Of a stretch of DNA of 61,615 nucleotides, positions 40,714 to 50,409 are shown one piece after another; position 1 is the stretch's first letter, and every line of letters begins with the position of its first letter. Below the pieces are notes generated by a model that saw only the letters and a list, made by a program, of their open reading frames with translations, was not told the origin of the DNA and searched no databases. The DNA comes from Bacteroidales bacterium (lineage in GTDB: Bacteria > Bacteroidota > Bacteroidia > Bacteroidales > PWNQ01). The DNA lies in NCBI GenBank assembly GCA_021738505.1, contig JAIPBW010000006.1:1-61615 (forward strand), given 5' to 3'. Position numbers and translations under genes: made by a program.

Positions 40714-41376
40714 CGGACCTTTGTTGTCGTCATAGAAAAAGGGAGATAATGAAGCTTCCGGTATAATACCTTCTTTTTTGCTATGCAATGACTTGTACCT
40801 AAACCCAATTCCGGCATAATAATCAAATATAGTTCCTGAACCGGCAAGAAATTCAGCCTCTTTACCCACAACAGCATGCAAGGCAGCAACATGTTTATGA
40901 GTTACAATACCCATGCGTTCTGAATAAATCCCATCCTGATGCCAAACATCTCTTTCCTGCCAAATATTACCATATTTATACATGGCATCAAGCGCAACAT
41001 AGTTTCGTTTAGTATCTCTATTGTTCTTGTTTTTTTTCGCTTCTGATTTAGTTAAATAATAATGACGCAGTTGGTTCCGCAAACGGACACCATGATAGGA
41101 AACATCTTTACGATCCCAGAAATAATAGGTGCGATTCCAGGTGACATAACCCAATTCATGCTGCATCTGAAAACGACCATCCCAAACCGGATAGGAGTAT
41201 GCAAACTGCAAAGCAGGTTCAATTTCGAAAATCGTTGTTAGATGGAACTTCAAATAGCGATTGGTATTGACAGTATCAGAAAAATCATCGACTTCAATAC
41301 TTTCTTGAGCTTTTGCTTTAATTCCGGAAAACAACAATCCGAAAAAGAAAGCACACAATAATAGTTTTCTAATCAT
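40663..41376 (-). CDS. Hypothetical outer-membrane protein
   Basis: The 237 residues start with a signal peptide (MIRKLLLCAFFFGLLFSGIKAKAQE) and alternate in short amphipathic strands (YLKFHLTTIFEIEPALQFAYSYPVW, MQHELGYVTWNRTYYFW), ending LSVMAGIRIGFQL, typical of a small barrel resembling DUF3575-type proteins. It is the last gene of a three-gene minus-strand run with two LVIVD lipoproteins (4 bases after 41381-42211). Its final 51 bases overlap the convergent MscS gene. Function unknown. Confidence 0.6.
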   Translation of the reverse strand: MIRKLLLCAFFFGLLFSGIKAKAQESIEVDDFSDTVNTNRYLKFHLTTIFEIEPALQFAYSYPVWDGRFQMQHELGYVTWNRTYYFWDRKDVSYHGVRLRNQLRHYYLTKSEAKKNKNNRDTKRNYVALDAMYKYGNIWQERDVWHQDGIYSERMGIVTHKHVAALHAVVGKEAEFLAGSGTIFDYYAGIGFRYKSLHSKKEGIIPEASLSPFFYDDNKGPLLFLSVMAGIRIGFQL

Positions 41377-41380
41377 AGAT

Positions 41381-42211
41381 TTAATTGGTTTGAATTTCAG
41401 ATAATTTTTTAATATTCATAACATCAGAAATATCATACATGAAATATCCGTCTTTTCCAACGACCATCAATAACTCCTCATGAACAATTACATCAAAAGC
41501 ATCAATACCGGATATGGTATTAAAACTATTAAGTTGAAAGTTGTTTGTATTACTCAGCTCCCGTATGTCATAAAGATCAATTCCATTTTCACCTTTACAC
41601 AGGAACAAAGTCGTATCCTTCATTCCCAAACCGTACGGACTAAAATCCAATTGATAATTGTGTGTTTCCGTTACATTATTCATATTCGACACATCTAAAA
41701 CCAGCAATTCATTTACCGACCAGTTATTCCAGCGGCATATACTAGTGCTACGAATAGTGGAAAAAGCAATGGTGTCATTAGCCACAACGGGATCACAACT
41801 ATACATGTGATGTATCATAGTTACTTGCTGTGGTTGGGTTGGATTATTCACGTTATAGATATAAACAGCACTGCTGGAACCAATATAAAGATGGTTTTTA
41901 AACCCAAAGATCGTTTCAATGTCACGGCCAAGATCTACATCATTGGTGTAAATCGGTTTATCGGGTTTGCTTATATCAAAAACCTTCAGGCTCTCATTAT
42001 CTACTGCATAAAGATAATTTCCAAGGATGGTCATCCGTGCCATCGACCCGGCTTTGCCTGACCCTGCTATTTTGGGACCAGAATCATTCTGCGTTGAAGT
42101 AAACGATTCACCGGGCCCTGATGACTCTTCGCAGGAAGCGAAAACAACCATCATAGCAACCCATAGAAAACCTATAAATCCTGTTCTCATTGTATTTTTT
42201 ATTTTTGACAT
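41381..42211 (-). CDS. LVIVD-repeat lipoprotein
   Basis: The 276-residue protein has a lipoprotein signal (FIGFLWVAMMVVFASCEES) and repeats of the LVIVD type (YAVDNESLKVFDISKPDKP, YIGSSSAVYIYNVNNPTQP, LLVLDVSNMNNVTE, LFLCKGENGIDLYDI), forming a predicted beta-propeller. The start at 42211 follows a strong GGAGG site 7 bases away and overlaps the stop of the upstream lipoprotein gene by 13 bases, so the two are translationally coupled. Such propeller lipoproteins are common at the Bacteroidota surface; no ligand is known. Confidence 0.75.
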   Translation of the reverse strand: MSKIKNTMRTGFIGFLWVAMMVVFASCEESSGPGESFTSTQNDSGPKIAGSGKAGSMARMTILGNYLYAVDNESLKVFDISKPDKPIYTNDVDLGRDIETIFGFKNHLYIGSSSAVYIYNVNNPTQPQQVTMIHHMYSCDPVVANDTIAFSTIRSTSICRWNNWSVNELLVLDVSNMNNVTETHNYQLDFSPYGLGMKDTTLFLCKGENGIDLYDIRELSNTNNFQLNSFNTISGIDAFDVIVHEELLMVVGKDGYFMYDISDVMNIKKLSEIQTN

Positions 42212-42738
42212 TTGGGATCCTCCAATTTTACTTTTTGCCAGTCAACAACCACGCCTTTCGTTGTATCAACACACTCAAAATATCCGGTTACACCACTTGG
42301 ATACATTTGCTGATCAACGGGATACACATCTTCAATGCGATCTGTAAAAGTAATGGCATCCATATTGTTAATATTAAAGATCACAAGATCAGAAACATTA
42401 TCAGCATATAAAAAATTACTTTTTACAGCTACATCATTCACCCCGGGAATTTTTATAAACGCCTTTTTTTGTGGATTAGAGGGGTCGGCAATATCAATAA
42501 CATGCACTCCTTTCCCTTTGTCGGTGAGAAAAACATAATTGTAATACCAGTAAATCTTTCCGGGATCTTCAAGTGGTTGAGCTCCTTTTACGGACAAATC
42601 TTTTGCTTCATCCGGATCCATATAAACAGGACGAAACCCCTCTACTTTTTCACCCGGATTATCAGACTCCACTTCACGCTTATTGCAGGAAGATAGAAGA
42701 ACCGCAAAAAGAATAATAAACAAACTAATATGCTTCAT
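42199..42738 (-). CDS. LVIVD-repeat lipoprotein
   Basis: The start is set at MKHISLFIILFAVLLSSC, a perfect lipoprotein signal with lipobox LSSC; the open frame extends 28 codons upstream without such a signal. The mature part of about 160 residues contains LVIVD-type repeats (VFLTDKGKGVHVIDIADPSNPQ, LYADNVSDLVIFNINNMDA) and an unusual Cys pair near the end (YFECVDTTKG, EDPKCQK). It is the first gene of the three-gene run. The 447 bases upstream (42739-43185) are A/T-rich with no gene or clear promoter visible to me. Confidence 0.7.
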   Translation of the reverse strand: MKHISLFIILFAVLLSSCNKREVESDNPGEKVEGFRPVYMDPDEAKDLSVKGAQPLEDPGKIYWYYNYVFLTDKGKGVHVIDIADPSNPQKKAFIKIPGVNDVAVKSNFLYADNVSDLVIFNINNMDAITFTDRIEDVYPVDQQMYPSGVTGYFECVDTTKGVVVDWQKVKLEDPKCQK

Positions 42739-43185
42739 AATTAAATTTTTAGTTTTATCTGATTGACAAATTTTTGTTTGATAGTGTATGAACCAGAGAT
42801 CGCATTTCCCTCTATATTTCATTATTATGTTCCCTTTAAGACCTTAACAAAATTTCCTGCATTTTCGAGATTTTAAAATTCTATTAATGAGCCATAAATA
42901 TATGACATAATCTTTATCTGAAAGTTAAATCAGAGATAATTTTTTCAAATTAAACTGATTTTGAAAAATGAAAGAACTAAAGAGGAATACAGAAACGAGT
43001 TACCGGGTAACTATGAAAAACTTCTGTTTAATTACTTTTTTGTTGTAAGTCAACAAAATCAAATATTTTAAAATCAATATATAAATAACGTGCCTGACTC
43101 AACTTCATTGTTTGTATAATCAATTTAACCTTAAAGTCCTTTTAATTTTATATTTTAGCAAGCCAAACAAAAAAAACCATTCTAA

Positions 43186-45243
43186 ATGATAAATAAGCAG
43201 TTAACAAACCCGAAAAGTATAGTCGTAGTGGGTGGCTCCAGCGACATACACAAACCGGGAGGAAAAGTTTTAAAAAATATTATTGATGGCCAATTTGGCG
43301 GTGACCTTTATGTTATGAACCCCAAAATGGATGAAGTTCAGGGCATAAAAAGCTACAAAGATCCCCGGGATCTTCCGGAAGTTGACCTGGCCATTATTGC
43401 CATTGCAGCTAAGCACACACTTCCCGTTGTAGAAACCCTAACGCAAGAAAAGAACACGAAAGCTTTTATTATACTTTCCGCAGGCTTTAGCGAAGAAAGT
43501 GAAGAAGGCGCACAGCTGGAAGCAAAAGTCGTAGAAGCAATAAATAAAGTGGATGGCGCTCTGATAGGCCCTAACTGTGTCGGCTTGTTAACCCCTCATC
43601 ATCACAGTATTTTTACGGAACCCATTCCGGAATTAGACCCTAAAGGCGTAGACTTTATCTCAGGTTCCGGCGCTACGGCTGTCTTTATCCTTGAGTCCGG
43701 AATTCCCAAAGGATTGAAGTTTTCCAGCGTTTTCTCCGTTGGAAATAGTGCTCAAATGGGTGTAGAAGAAGTCCTCAAGCACATGGACGAGAATTTTGAT
43801 CCCCAAAAGGACTCCAAAGTCAAGCTGTTGTATCTTGAGACCATTAACAAACCACAAATGTTGCTCAAACATGCTTCAAGCCTCATCAGAAAGGGCTGCC
43901 GCATTGCCGCTGTGAAAGCAGGTGCTTCCGATGCAGGTAGCCGTGCTGCTTCTTCCCATACGGGCGCTTTAGCCAGCTCTGATGCCGCTGTTGATGCACT
44001 TTTTAGAAAAGCAGGCATTGTTCGCTGTTATGGACGCGAAGAGTTAATCAACGTCGCTTCCGTTTTCATGCATCCCGAGCTGAAAGGAAAAAATATTGCC
44101 ATAATTACACACGCAGGTGGCCCTGCAGTAATGCTGACTGATGCACTCTCTAATGGAGGCCTGAACGTCCCCGCTATTGAAGGAGCCAAAGCTGATGAGC
44201 TCAAAGAACAGCTTTTCCCCGGCTCTTCAGTAGCCAACCCAATTGACTTCCTGGCCACCGGTACTGCCGAACAATTAGGAACAATCATCGATTATGTAGA
44301 CAAAGAATTTGACCATATTGATGGTATGGTCGTTATCTTCGGCACACCCGGATTGTTTCCCATTTTTGATGCTTATCGTGTGCTGGATGAAAAAATAAAA
44401 ACATCCCAAAAGCCGATTTATCCTGTATTGCCTTCCCCTCTTATGGCTCAAGAGGAAACAAAAGAATTTCTCAGCAAAGGAAACGTGAATTTCCCTGACG
44501 AAGTAAATTTGGGAAGAGCAATCACACAAGTATATAACACGCCGGCACCATCACCGGAAAAGACCGAAATTCCATCTGTTGATGACAAAATGATAAGAGC
44601 CATTATCGATAAATCCGACAGTGGTTATCTGAAGCCGGAAGATGTACAGGAATTGTTAGATGCGGCAGGTATCAAGCGTGCCGGTGAAGCTGTTGCTACG
44701 GAAAAATCAGAAGCAGTTCAAAAAGCTAAAAACCTGGGTTATCCGGTTGTAATGAAAGTAGTTGGCCCCGTACACAAATCAGATGTTGGTGGTGTTGTAC
44801 TCAATGTGGATAAGGATGAAACAGTGGAAAAGGAGTTCAACCGCATGATGCAAATCGAAGATACAACAGGTATTTTAATGCAACCTATGTTAAGTGGCAC
44901 GGAATTATTCGCCGGAGCTAAATATGAACCCAAATTCGGACACATGGTCCTTTGCGGCCTGGGCGGTATTTTTATTGAAGTATTGAAAGATGTTAAAAAT
45001 GCCATTGCTCCGGTTAGTGTAGAAGAAGCTTTAAACATGATCCGCGGCTTAAAGAGCTATAAGTTAATTGAAGGTGTCCGTGGAGAAGAAGGTGTTAATG
45101 AAGATCTGTTTGCAGAAACAGTTTCACGTCTTTCAGCCTTGTTAAAAGCAGCACCGGAAATACAGGAGCTGGACCTGAATCCGCTGTTGGGAACTCAAAA
45201 GCACGTAACTGCCGTTGATGCCAGAATACGTATTGAAAAATAA
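43186..45243 (+). CDS. ADP-forming acyl-CoA synthetase (acetate--CoA ligase type), fused alpha and beta
   Basis: The 685-residue protein has the CoA-binding domain (IVVVGGSSDIHKPGGKVLKNI), a succinyl-CoA-synthetase-like domain with the phospho-His motif SSHTGALASSD (His near residue 257), and an ATP-grasp beta domain (GYPVVMKVVGPVHKSDVGGVVLNV, LCGLGGIFIEVLKDV, LDLNPLL). It interconverts acyl-CoA, ADP and Pi with acid, ATP and CoA. It is useful for ATP gain in fermentation or for acyl activation. All three domains are in one chain. It stands alone. The acid substrate (acetate or another) cannot be decided here. Confidence 0.88.
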   Translation: MINKQLTNPKSIVVVGGSSDIHKPGGKVLKNIIDGQFGGDLYVMNPKMDEVQGIKSYKDPRDLPEVDLAIIAIAAKHTLPVVETLTQEKNTKAFIILSAGFSEESEEGAQLEAKVVEAINKVDGALIGPNCVGLLTPHHHSIFTEPIPELDPKGVDFISGSGATAVFILESGIPKGLKFSSVFSVGNSAQMGVEEVLKHMDENFDPQKDSKVKLLYLETINKPQMLLKHASSLIRKGCRIAAVKAGASDAGSRAASSHTGALASSDAAVDALFRKAGIVRCYGREELINVASVFMHPELKGKNIAIITHAGGPAVMLTDALSNGGLNVPAIEGAKADELKEQLFPGSSVANPIDFLATGTAEQLGTIIDYVDKEFDHIDGMVVIFGTPGLFPIFDAYRVLDEKIKTSQKPIYPVLPSPLMAQEETKEFLSKGNVNFPDEVNLGRAITQVYNTPAPSPEKTEIPSVDDKMIRAIIDKSDSGYLKPEDVQELLDAAGIKRAGEAVATEKSEAVQKAKNLGYPVVMKVVGPVHKSDVGGVVLNVDKDETVEKEFNRMMQIEDTTGILMQPMLSGTELFAGAKYEPKFGHMVLCGLGGIFIEVLKDVKNAIAPVSVEEALNMIRGLKSYKLIEGVRGEEGVNEDLFAETVSRLSALLKAAPEIQELDLNPLLGTQKHVTAVDARIRIEK

Positions 45244-45273
45244 AATTATCGCATTTTAATAAATAAAAGTCAT

Positions 45274-45315
45274 AGGGGTGCCTTTTCCTCAGTGGGAAAC
45301 GGCATCCTTATTTTA
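45274..45315 (+). terminator. Candidate terminator after the acyl-CoA synthetase gene
   Basis: GGGGTGCC..TTTCC pairs imperfectly with GGGAAA.CGGCATCC across a short loop, followed by TTATTTTA. It lies about 30 bases past the synthetase stop. Confidence 0.5.
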
Positions 45316-45332
45316 CTTAAAGCTTCCACACT

Positions 45333-46379
45333 ATGGATGATTTTCAGAAAAATACGAGTATCGAATCAATTGTTTTGCATGTTGTCGGTAATAAAGCCGA
45401 AGAAGAAAACATTAAATTTTCCAAAGCCCCACTACAAACCAGCGAAACCATTCAGGAGCTTTTACTGCAATACTTCCTTGCTCCTTTTAAAAAACTGGAA
45501 TATTATCATTTCTCTCATGATAATGATTTGCAATTTAATGAAGTATACCACCATGCCAATGAAATTTTTGAAAATCCGGATTCGATTTATGACGCTTCCG
45601 TAAAATTAGCTAAGCGGCTTTATGAAAAATCAGACCACCCGAAGATCAAACCCGGTGAATTTTATACCGTCTATTTTAAAAACTGCCTGGTAGAGAATAA
45701 GATTGTTGATGCCATAGGATTATTCAAGTCCGAGTCCAAAGAAACATTTCTTACAGTATATCCCAGCGGGCAAAGCTTTGAAATAGATCACGAGGACGGA
45801 ATCAACATCAATAAACTGGACAAGGGATGCATAATCTACAACCTTGAACAAGAAAACGGCTATTTGCTTGAAGTTATTGATAACCTGAACAAGAATTCCG
45901 ATGCTCATTATTGGTTTGATGAGTTTTTAGGAGTTGAAAACCGGAAAGATGAATACTTTCAAACCCGCCAGGCAATACAGATGTGCAAAAATTTTGTTGC
46001 TCAAAAATTACCGGAAGAGTTTGAGACAGACAAAGCTGATCAGGCAGCCTTATTAAATAAGTCAGCTCAATACTTTAAAGAAAAAGAAAACTTTGATTTT
46101 GAAGAATACTCAAAAGAAGTGATTGAACAACCGGAAGTCATCTCAAGCTTCAACAATTTTAAAGAAGAATATACCAAAGAAATTGACGATCCCTTTCCCG
46201 AATCATTTGAAATTTCCGAACCCGCCGTAAAAAAGCAATCCAAAATCTTCAAAAGCGTCATCAAACTGGATAAGAATTTTCATATTTATATCCATGGCGA
46301 CAGAAGCAAAGTACAACGAGGTTATGACGAAGAAAGCGGAATGCACTATTATCAGCTTTTCTATGAAAAAGAACACTAA
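45333..46379 (+). CDS. Nucleoid-associated protein, NdpA/YejK family
   Basis: The 348-residue protein matches the 37-kDa nucleoid-associated family. It begins with IESIVLHVVGNKAEEENIKFSKAPL, followed by a central EFYTVYFKNCLVENKIVDAIGLFKSES, with INKLDKGCIIYNL and SDAHYWFDEFLGVENRKDEYFQT. In E. coli YejK associates with DNA and topoisomerases; its exact role is unresolved. Length is normal. It lies 89 bases after the acyl-CoA synthetase gene with a probable terminator between. The C-terminal part is acidic and ends with MHYYQLFYEKEH. Confidence 0.85.
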   Translation: MDDFQKNTSIESIVLHVVGNKAEEENIKFSKAPLQTSETIQELLLQYFLAPFKKLEYYHFSHDNDLQFNEVYHHANEIFENPDSIYDASVKLAKRLYEKSDHPKIKPGEFYTVYFKNCLVENKIVDAIGLFKSESKETFLTVYPSGQSFEIDHEDGININKLDKGCIIYNLEQENGYLLEVIDNLNKNSDAHYWFDEFLGVENRKDEYFQTRQAIQMCKNFVAQKLPEEFETDKADQAALLNKSAQYFKEKENFDFEEYSKEVIEQPEVISSFNNFKEEYTKEIDDPFPESFEISEPAVKKQSKIFKSVIKLDKNFHIYIHGDRSKVQRGYDEESGMHYYQLFYEKEH

Positions 46380-46400
46380 AGTCTACATCTCCTCACCTGC

Positions 46401-46430
46401 TTGTACATATCATAAAAAACCATAGTTTTG
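46401..46430 (+). promoter_or_regulatory. Strong Bacteroidota promoter (TTG-N19-TAGTTTTG)
   Basis: TTG at 46401-46403, exactly 19 bases, then TAGTTTTG at 46423-46430. This is a full match to the -33/-7 consensus, with an expected start point near 46437, about 80 bases before the gene at 46518. Confidence 0.7.
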
Positions 46431-46517
46431 CAGGCGCAAACAAAGCGGAAGTCTGCTTTGCATTGCAATGATCATGAAAACGATATATAGAGAAGAATTA
46501 ATCAAACGACGGATTTT

Positions 46518-47213
46518 ATGAAAAAAAGTGATATTTATGTTCTGCTGGGAGTGATTGTCTTTTTTGCTCCTTTTTTTATTTCGGATGCCTTATACGAATT
46601 CTATAATAGCTTCAATAAGAATTATGGACTCATCGCCAGTTTTTTCAAGTTTGCTATTCTTGCAACCTTAGGAGAGCTTATCGCTTTGCGGATCAAAGAG
46701 GGAATTTATTACCGCAAAGGATTCGGCGTTATCCCGCGGGCTATTGTTTGGGGATTTATCGGTATAACGATAAAAATCGCATTCATAATTTTTTCCACAG
46801 GAACCCCGGCCGTGCTTGCATATCTTGGCCTGGAAGAAGCGACAACAGCGCTGGGCGGCTCTTTTTCAGGAATTAAACTATTAACAGCTTTTTGTACCAG
46901 TGTGGCGATGAACCTGATTTTTGCTCCCGTATTTATGACCTTTCATAAAATCACGGATACGCATATTATATGGAACGGAGGAACGATAAAAGGCTTTTTC
47001 ACACCGATCAATTTTCGCAAAATATTTGTTAACCTGAATTGGGACGTTCAATGGAACTTTGTGTTTAAAAAAACTATCCCGTTTTTCTGGATACCCGCAC
47101 ATACAATCACATTCATGCTTCCACCGGATATGCGCGTATTGTTTGCTGCTGTTCTGGGCGTTGTGCTTGGTGTTTTACTGGCCGTTGCAAGTCTGAAGGG
47201 CACAGAAAAATAA
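46518..47213 (+). CDS. Multi-pass membrane protein, Mpv17/PMP22-like (tentative)
   Basis: The 231-residue protein has about five membrane segments, spread from VLLGVIVFFAPFFIS to VLFAAVLGVVLGVLLAVAS. The C-terminal block WDVQWNFVFKKTIPFFWIPAHTITFMLPPDMRVLFAA resembles the Mpv17/PMP22 signature of a Trp/Gln/Asn-Phe motif followed by a Pro and Arg. I regard this as a resemblance, not a firm family call. It has its own strong promoter and no close partner. It should reside in the inner membrane; function is not known. Confidence 0.55.
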   Translation: MKKSDIYVLLGVIVFFAPFFISDALYEFYNSFNKNYGLIASFFKFAILATLGELIALRIKEGIYYRKGFGVIPRAIVWGFIGITIKIAFIIFSTGTPAVLAYLGLEEATTALGGSFSGIKLLTAFCTSVAMNLIFAPVFMTFHKITDTHIIWNGGTIKGFFTPINFRKIFVNLNWDVQWNFVFKKTIPFFWIPAHTITFMLPPDMRVLFAAVLGVVLGVLLAVASLKGTEK

Positions 47214-47412
47214 TTTTTGAAATTTCGCCGATTTTAACGAACTTTGGGCAAACAAATGCCGAATTGTATATGGTAAAAAATCAAAACATAAAGCTATCCT
47301 AAAAAAGTATTAATTTGATTTTTAGCGGTTTGAAAATATTTTTTTTTTGTAGACCGCATCTATGCCATATAATATTATAACAATATAAGTACAAACTTAA
47401 ATCTGTAAAACC

Positions 47413-48738
47413 ATGAATAAAGACACACCAATAAACGCGGAGATTGTTAATAAGAAATTAGCAGCTAACAATATTGACAGTGTTGGTAAAGCCTCAATCC
47501 GGGAAATTAAGAAGCTAGTCGACGATATAGAAAAAGAAAGCGGAGAGCGTTTTGTGCGCATGGAAATGGGAATTCCCGGTCTGCCCGCCTCAGAAATAGG
47601 CGTTAATGCCGAAATAGAGGCACTAAAAAACGGAGTAGCATCAACTTATCCCGACATCCAGGGCATTCCAAAACTCAAAACGGAAATGTCCCGGTTTGTT
47701 AAGAATTTCCTGAATGTAGAGGTGGCTCCCGAACACTGTTTGCCTACTGTCGGCTCCATGCAGGGCGGTTTTGCAGCTTTTATGACAACAACCCGCATGC
47801 ATAAAGATAAGGATACAGTATTATTTATTGATCCCGGTTTTCCGGTGCAGAAAATGCAATGCCAGGTGCTGGGTATTCCTTATGAAACGTTTGACGTATA
47901 CAATTACCGTGGCGATAAGCTGGAAGAAAAACTGGAGGCCTACTTATCAAAAGGGAATATCTCAACAATCATCTATTCCAATCCGAATAACCCCTCCTGG
48001 ATTTGCTTTACAGATAAAGAACTGCAAATCATTGGAAAAATGGCCAACAAATATGATGTGGTCATCATTGAAGATCTGGCATACATTGGCATGGATTTTC
48101 GTAAAGACATTTCAAAACCCGGAGAACCACCATATCAGGATACAGTTGCTCAATACACAGACAACTATATTATGCTGATATCCAGCTCTAAATCCTTCAG
48201 CTATGCAGGTCAGCGAGTAGGTATGTTTATCATTGCAGATGCTTTGTATGAAAAGAAATGCCCGGATTTGAAGCGTTTTTATAATTCCGAAGGTTTTGGT
48301 CATAATCTTTTGTTCAGCACAATCTATCCACTGAGCGCCGGAACATCGCACGCTCCACAATACGGTCTGGCAGCCATGTTAAAAGCCGTTAATGACGGAG
48401 AATATAACTTTATCGAAGAAGTGAAAGAATATGGTGAAAAGGCTAAAATCATGAAGAAGCTTTTCACAGACAATGGTTTTGAAATCGTTTATGATAAAGA
48501 CGAAGACCAGCCCATTGCCGACGGGTTTTATTTCACCATTTCTTATCCCGGCCTGGACGGTGAAGAACTGATACATAAACTGGTTTTTTATGGCATTAGC
48601 GCTATCTCGCTTGATATAACAGGAAGCGAGCGCACAGAAGGATTGCGAGCCTGTGTTTCCCTTGTTAGCAGAAATCAGTTTCCTGATCTTGAAAACAGAC
48701 TGATTCAGTTCCACAAGGACCATAAAAACCTGAAATAA
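47413..48738 (+). CDS. PLP-dependent aminotransferase, class I/II
   Basis: The 441-residue enzyme has the fold-type I pattern: GSMQGGFAAFMTTT for cofactor phosphate, IIYSNPNNPSWICF with the substrate-binding Asn, VVIIEDLAYIGMDFR with the pyridine-binding Asp, and SSSKSFSYAGQRVGMF with the PLP Lys. A C-terminal Arg lies in EGLRACVSL. It is longer than aspartate aminotransferases by an N-terminal extension of about 40 residues. The amino acid substrate cannot be read with confidence. It is a single gene followed by a strong terminator. Confidence 0.85.
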   Translation: MNKDTPINAEIVNKKLAANNIDSVGKASIREIKKLVDDIEKESGERFVRMEMGIPGLPASEIGVNAEIEALKNGVASTYPDIQGIPKLKTEMSRFVKNFLNVEVAPEHCLPTVGSMQGGFAAFMTTTRMHKDKDTVLFIDPGFPVQKMQCQVLGIPYETFDVYNYRGDKLEEKLEAYLSKGNISTIIYSNPNNPSWICFTDKELQIIGKMANKYDVVIIEDLAYIGMDFRKDISKPGEPPYQDTVAQYTDNYIMLISSSKSFSYAGQRVGMFIIADALYEKKCPDLKRFYNSEGFGHNLLFSTIYPLSAGTSHAPQYGLAAMLKAVNDGEYNFIEEVKEYGEKAKIMKKLFTDNGFEIVYDKDEDQPIADGFYFTISYPGLDGEELIHKLVFYGISAISLDITGSERTEGLRACVSLVSRNQFPDLENRLIQFHKDHKNLK

Positions 48739-48749
48739 AAAGACTAATA

Positions 48750-48787
48750 AAAAAAGGAACAATTTCGAAAATTGTTCCTTTTTTTTG
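48750..48787. terminator. Bidirectional terminator between aminotransferase and flavodoxin genes
   Basis: AAAAAAGGAACAATTT pairs with AAATTGTTCCTTTTTT around a short CGA/A loop; a long stem with A- and T-runs, suited to both converging genes. Confidence 0.85.
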
Positions 48788-48842
48788 ATATTCCGTAACT
48801 CAATACTTCTTTTTGGAATTCCTTACGTAAAAAACTTCAGGT

Positions 48843-49352
48843 TTAGTGAAATTCCTTTTTCAGCGTTTCGCACCATTTCTTTACTCTTTGCGGTGTTTTT
48901 TGATATTCATTGGTTTCATCAACAGGCAAACCAACAAATTTTTTATTAACAATAGCTTTTGATTTATTAAAGCGGTAATCATCTGTCGCAACAGCACCTA
49001 CAATTTCACCACTATTTTCTTTCACCTTGTCATAAAGAATTTTCATGGCATCTACAAAGTTATCCGGATAATTCACCTGATCGCCAGTTCCAAAAAGGGC
49101 TATTTTTTTACCGGAAAAATCCGTTTCATCCAGTAAATTTTGATAAAATTCCCAATCATATTGCATGCGAGCCTCACGCCAGGTGGAGGTGCCAAAGATC
49201 AAGTTATCAAATTTTTGTAAATCTTCCTGACTGGCCATGACGATGTTTATCACCTCTGCCTTATTTTCACCGCCTAGCTCCTTTTGTATTTGTTTAGCCA
49301 CATATTCTGTTTCACCACTTGATGATCCATAAAAAATGCCTGTTTTCTTCAT
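48843..49352 (-). CDS. fldA: Flavodoxin
   Basis: The 169-residue protein begins KTGIFYGSSSGETEYVAKQI, the FMN phosphate-binding loop (normally T/S-x-T/S-G-x-T/E), and carries LIFGTSTWREARMQYDW around the isoalloxazine, followed by KKIALFGTGDQVNYPDNFVDAM. These are marks of a long-chain flavodoxin. It is a low-potential one-electron carrier that can replace ferredoxin, often under iron limitation. It is a single gene on the minus strand. The start context is weak but the N-terminus is exactly that expected. Confidence 0.9.
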   Translation of the reverse strand: MKKTGIFYGSSSGETEYVAKQIQKELGGENKAEVINIVMASQEDLQKFDNLIFGTSTWREARMQYDWEFYQNLLDETDFSGKKIALFGTGDQVNYPDNFVDAMKILYDKVKENSGEIVGAVATDDYRFNKSKAIVNKKFVGLPVDETNEYQKTPQRVKKWCETLKKEFH

Positions 49353-49507
49353 AATTATTAGGTTTCTTTAAATTAATAATCCAATTCCAAGGGATGCTAT
49401 CGTTTGCTTCTCAATGTCCGGTTCATCCTTTGGTTTATAAAAATAGTTTTTCACATTCTGATAAAAGACAAAAGAAGCGGTAAATTGTTTATAGTATCTG
49501 CTAATTT

Positions 49508-49933
49508 TTATGCAAATTCTCTTTGTATACGCTGATGAACATAATCCGGAAGATATTCTTCTCCCAATTCAATAATATCCTTACTTATTTGATCAAAATT
49601 CGGTTTCTTATCACAGTACTTACTCAAATCAATAGTTTTATTCAATTTCTTAAGCACTAAAGCTGCAACCAAAATATCGTCAAGTGATCCCATCGGGCCG
49701 GAAAAATCTGCAGGTAAAAAATCATAGATAGAATTAATATACCGAACAGCAGAGCTAACTTCCAAATCTTTTTCCAAAGGCAAATCGCTTTCTACATACA
49801 ACTGATTTAACATATTTAATAATGCAGGTGCTTTAAGCAAACTTTGCATTTGCTTTTCATCAATAGCATGCCGTTTTAAAAATTGGTCTATCTCTTCCTC
49901 TATTTCATCAATTATTTCCTGCTGAATTTTCAT
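49508..49933 (-). CDS. DUF1232/YkvA-like small protein
   Basis: The 141-residue protein contains SSAVRYINSIYDFLPADFSGPMGSLDDILVAALVLKKL. This matches the pattern of DUF1232 (YkvA): a helix, D-x-x-P, a glycine turn and DD. Function of the family is unknown. The N-terminal 60 residues are acidic helices. Unlike many YkvA proteins there is no clear membrane helix. It has its own strong promoter (49977-50007). About 130 bases downstream an open minus-strand frame of 45 codons without a start codon is probably not a gene. Confidence 0.65.
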   Translation of the reverse strand: MKIQQEIIDEIEEEIDQFLKRHAIDEKQMQSLLKAPALLNMLNQLYVESDLPLEKDLEVSSAVRYINSIYDFLPADFSGPMGSLDDILVAALVLKKLNKTIDLSKYCDKKPNFDQISKDIIELGEEYLPDYVHQRIQREFA

Positions 49934-49976
49934 TGTGGAAGATTTTCTTTGTCCGGTTTTTCGTAAATCCTGTTAG

Positions 49977-50007
49977 CAAATATAATAAGATAATTGTTAG
50001 CATCCAA
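49977..50007 (-). promoter_or_regulatory. Strong Bacteroidota promoter (TTG-N20-TATATTTG)
   Basis: On the minus strand: TTG at 50007-50005, 20 bases, TATATTTG at 49984-49977, 44 bases upstream of the DUF1232-like start. The remainder of the 476-base interval 49934-50409 shows no gene and no clear promoter for serC. Confidence 0.7.
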
Positions 50008-50409
50008 GATTATAAGGGTATAATTCCAAATAACAATAACCGTATAACCAACAATGCTTTCTACTATGAGCCAACACCATACATTTAAAACATGTAATTT
50101 ATACATTTATAAGCGTTCCATGTACATTACTCCCCAAAAACAACTCAATATAAAGCCAGATTGAAGGAAAGAAAATAGAGGACATAACAACCTTTTTTAC
50201 GATTAAGAGTACTAAAAAATTAATACTGACATATATTCTGTTATGAGTCTAATATGCCATTAAAAAACCGCTATGCTAACAAAGCAAGAAAAAGATACAG
50301 AAGTATTATTATTTTGGTTTTATACTTTAAAAATTGAAAAATTTTTTGCAAATTCGCGGACAGATGAAATGCTAGAAACAATCGAATAAACCATCAAAAA
50401 CAAAAAACT

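Noticed and set aside
49373-49510. Minus-strand open frame of about 45 codons (FTASFVFYQNVKNYFYKPKD ... GIGLL) after the DUF1232-like gene
   Set aside because: It has no start codon and no recognisable domain. It may be a remnant of a barrel protein C-terminus but cannot be supported.
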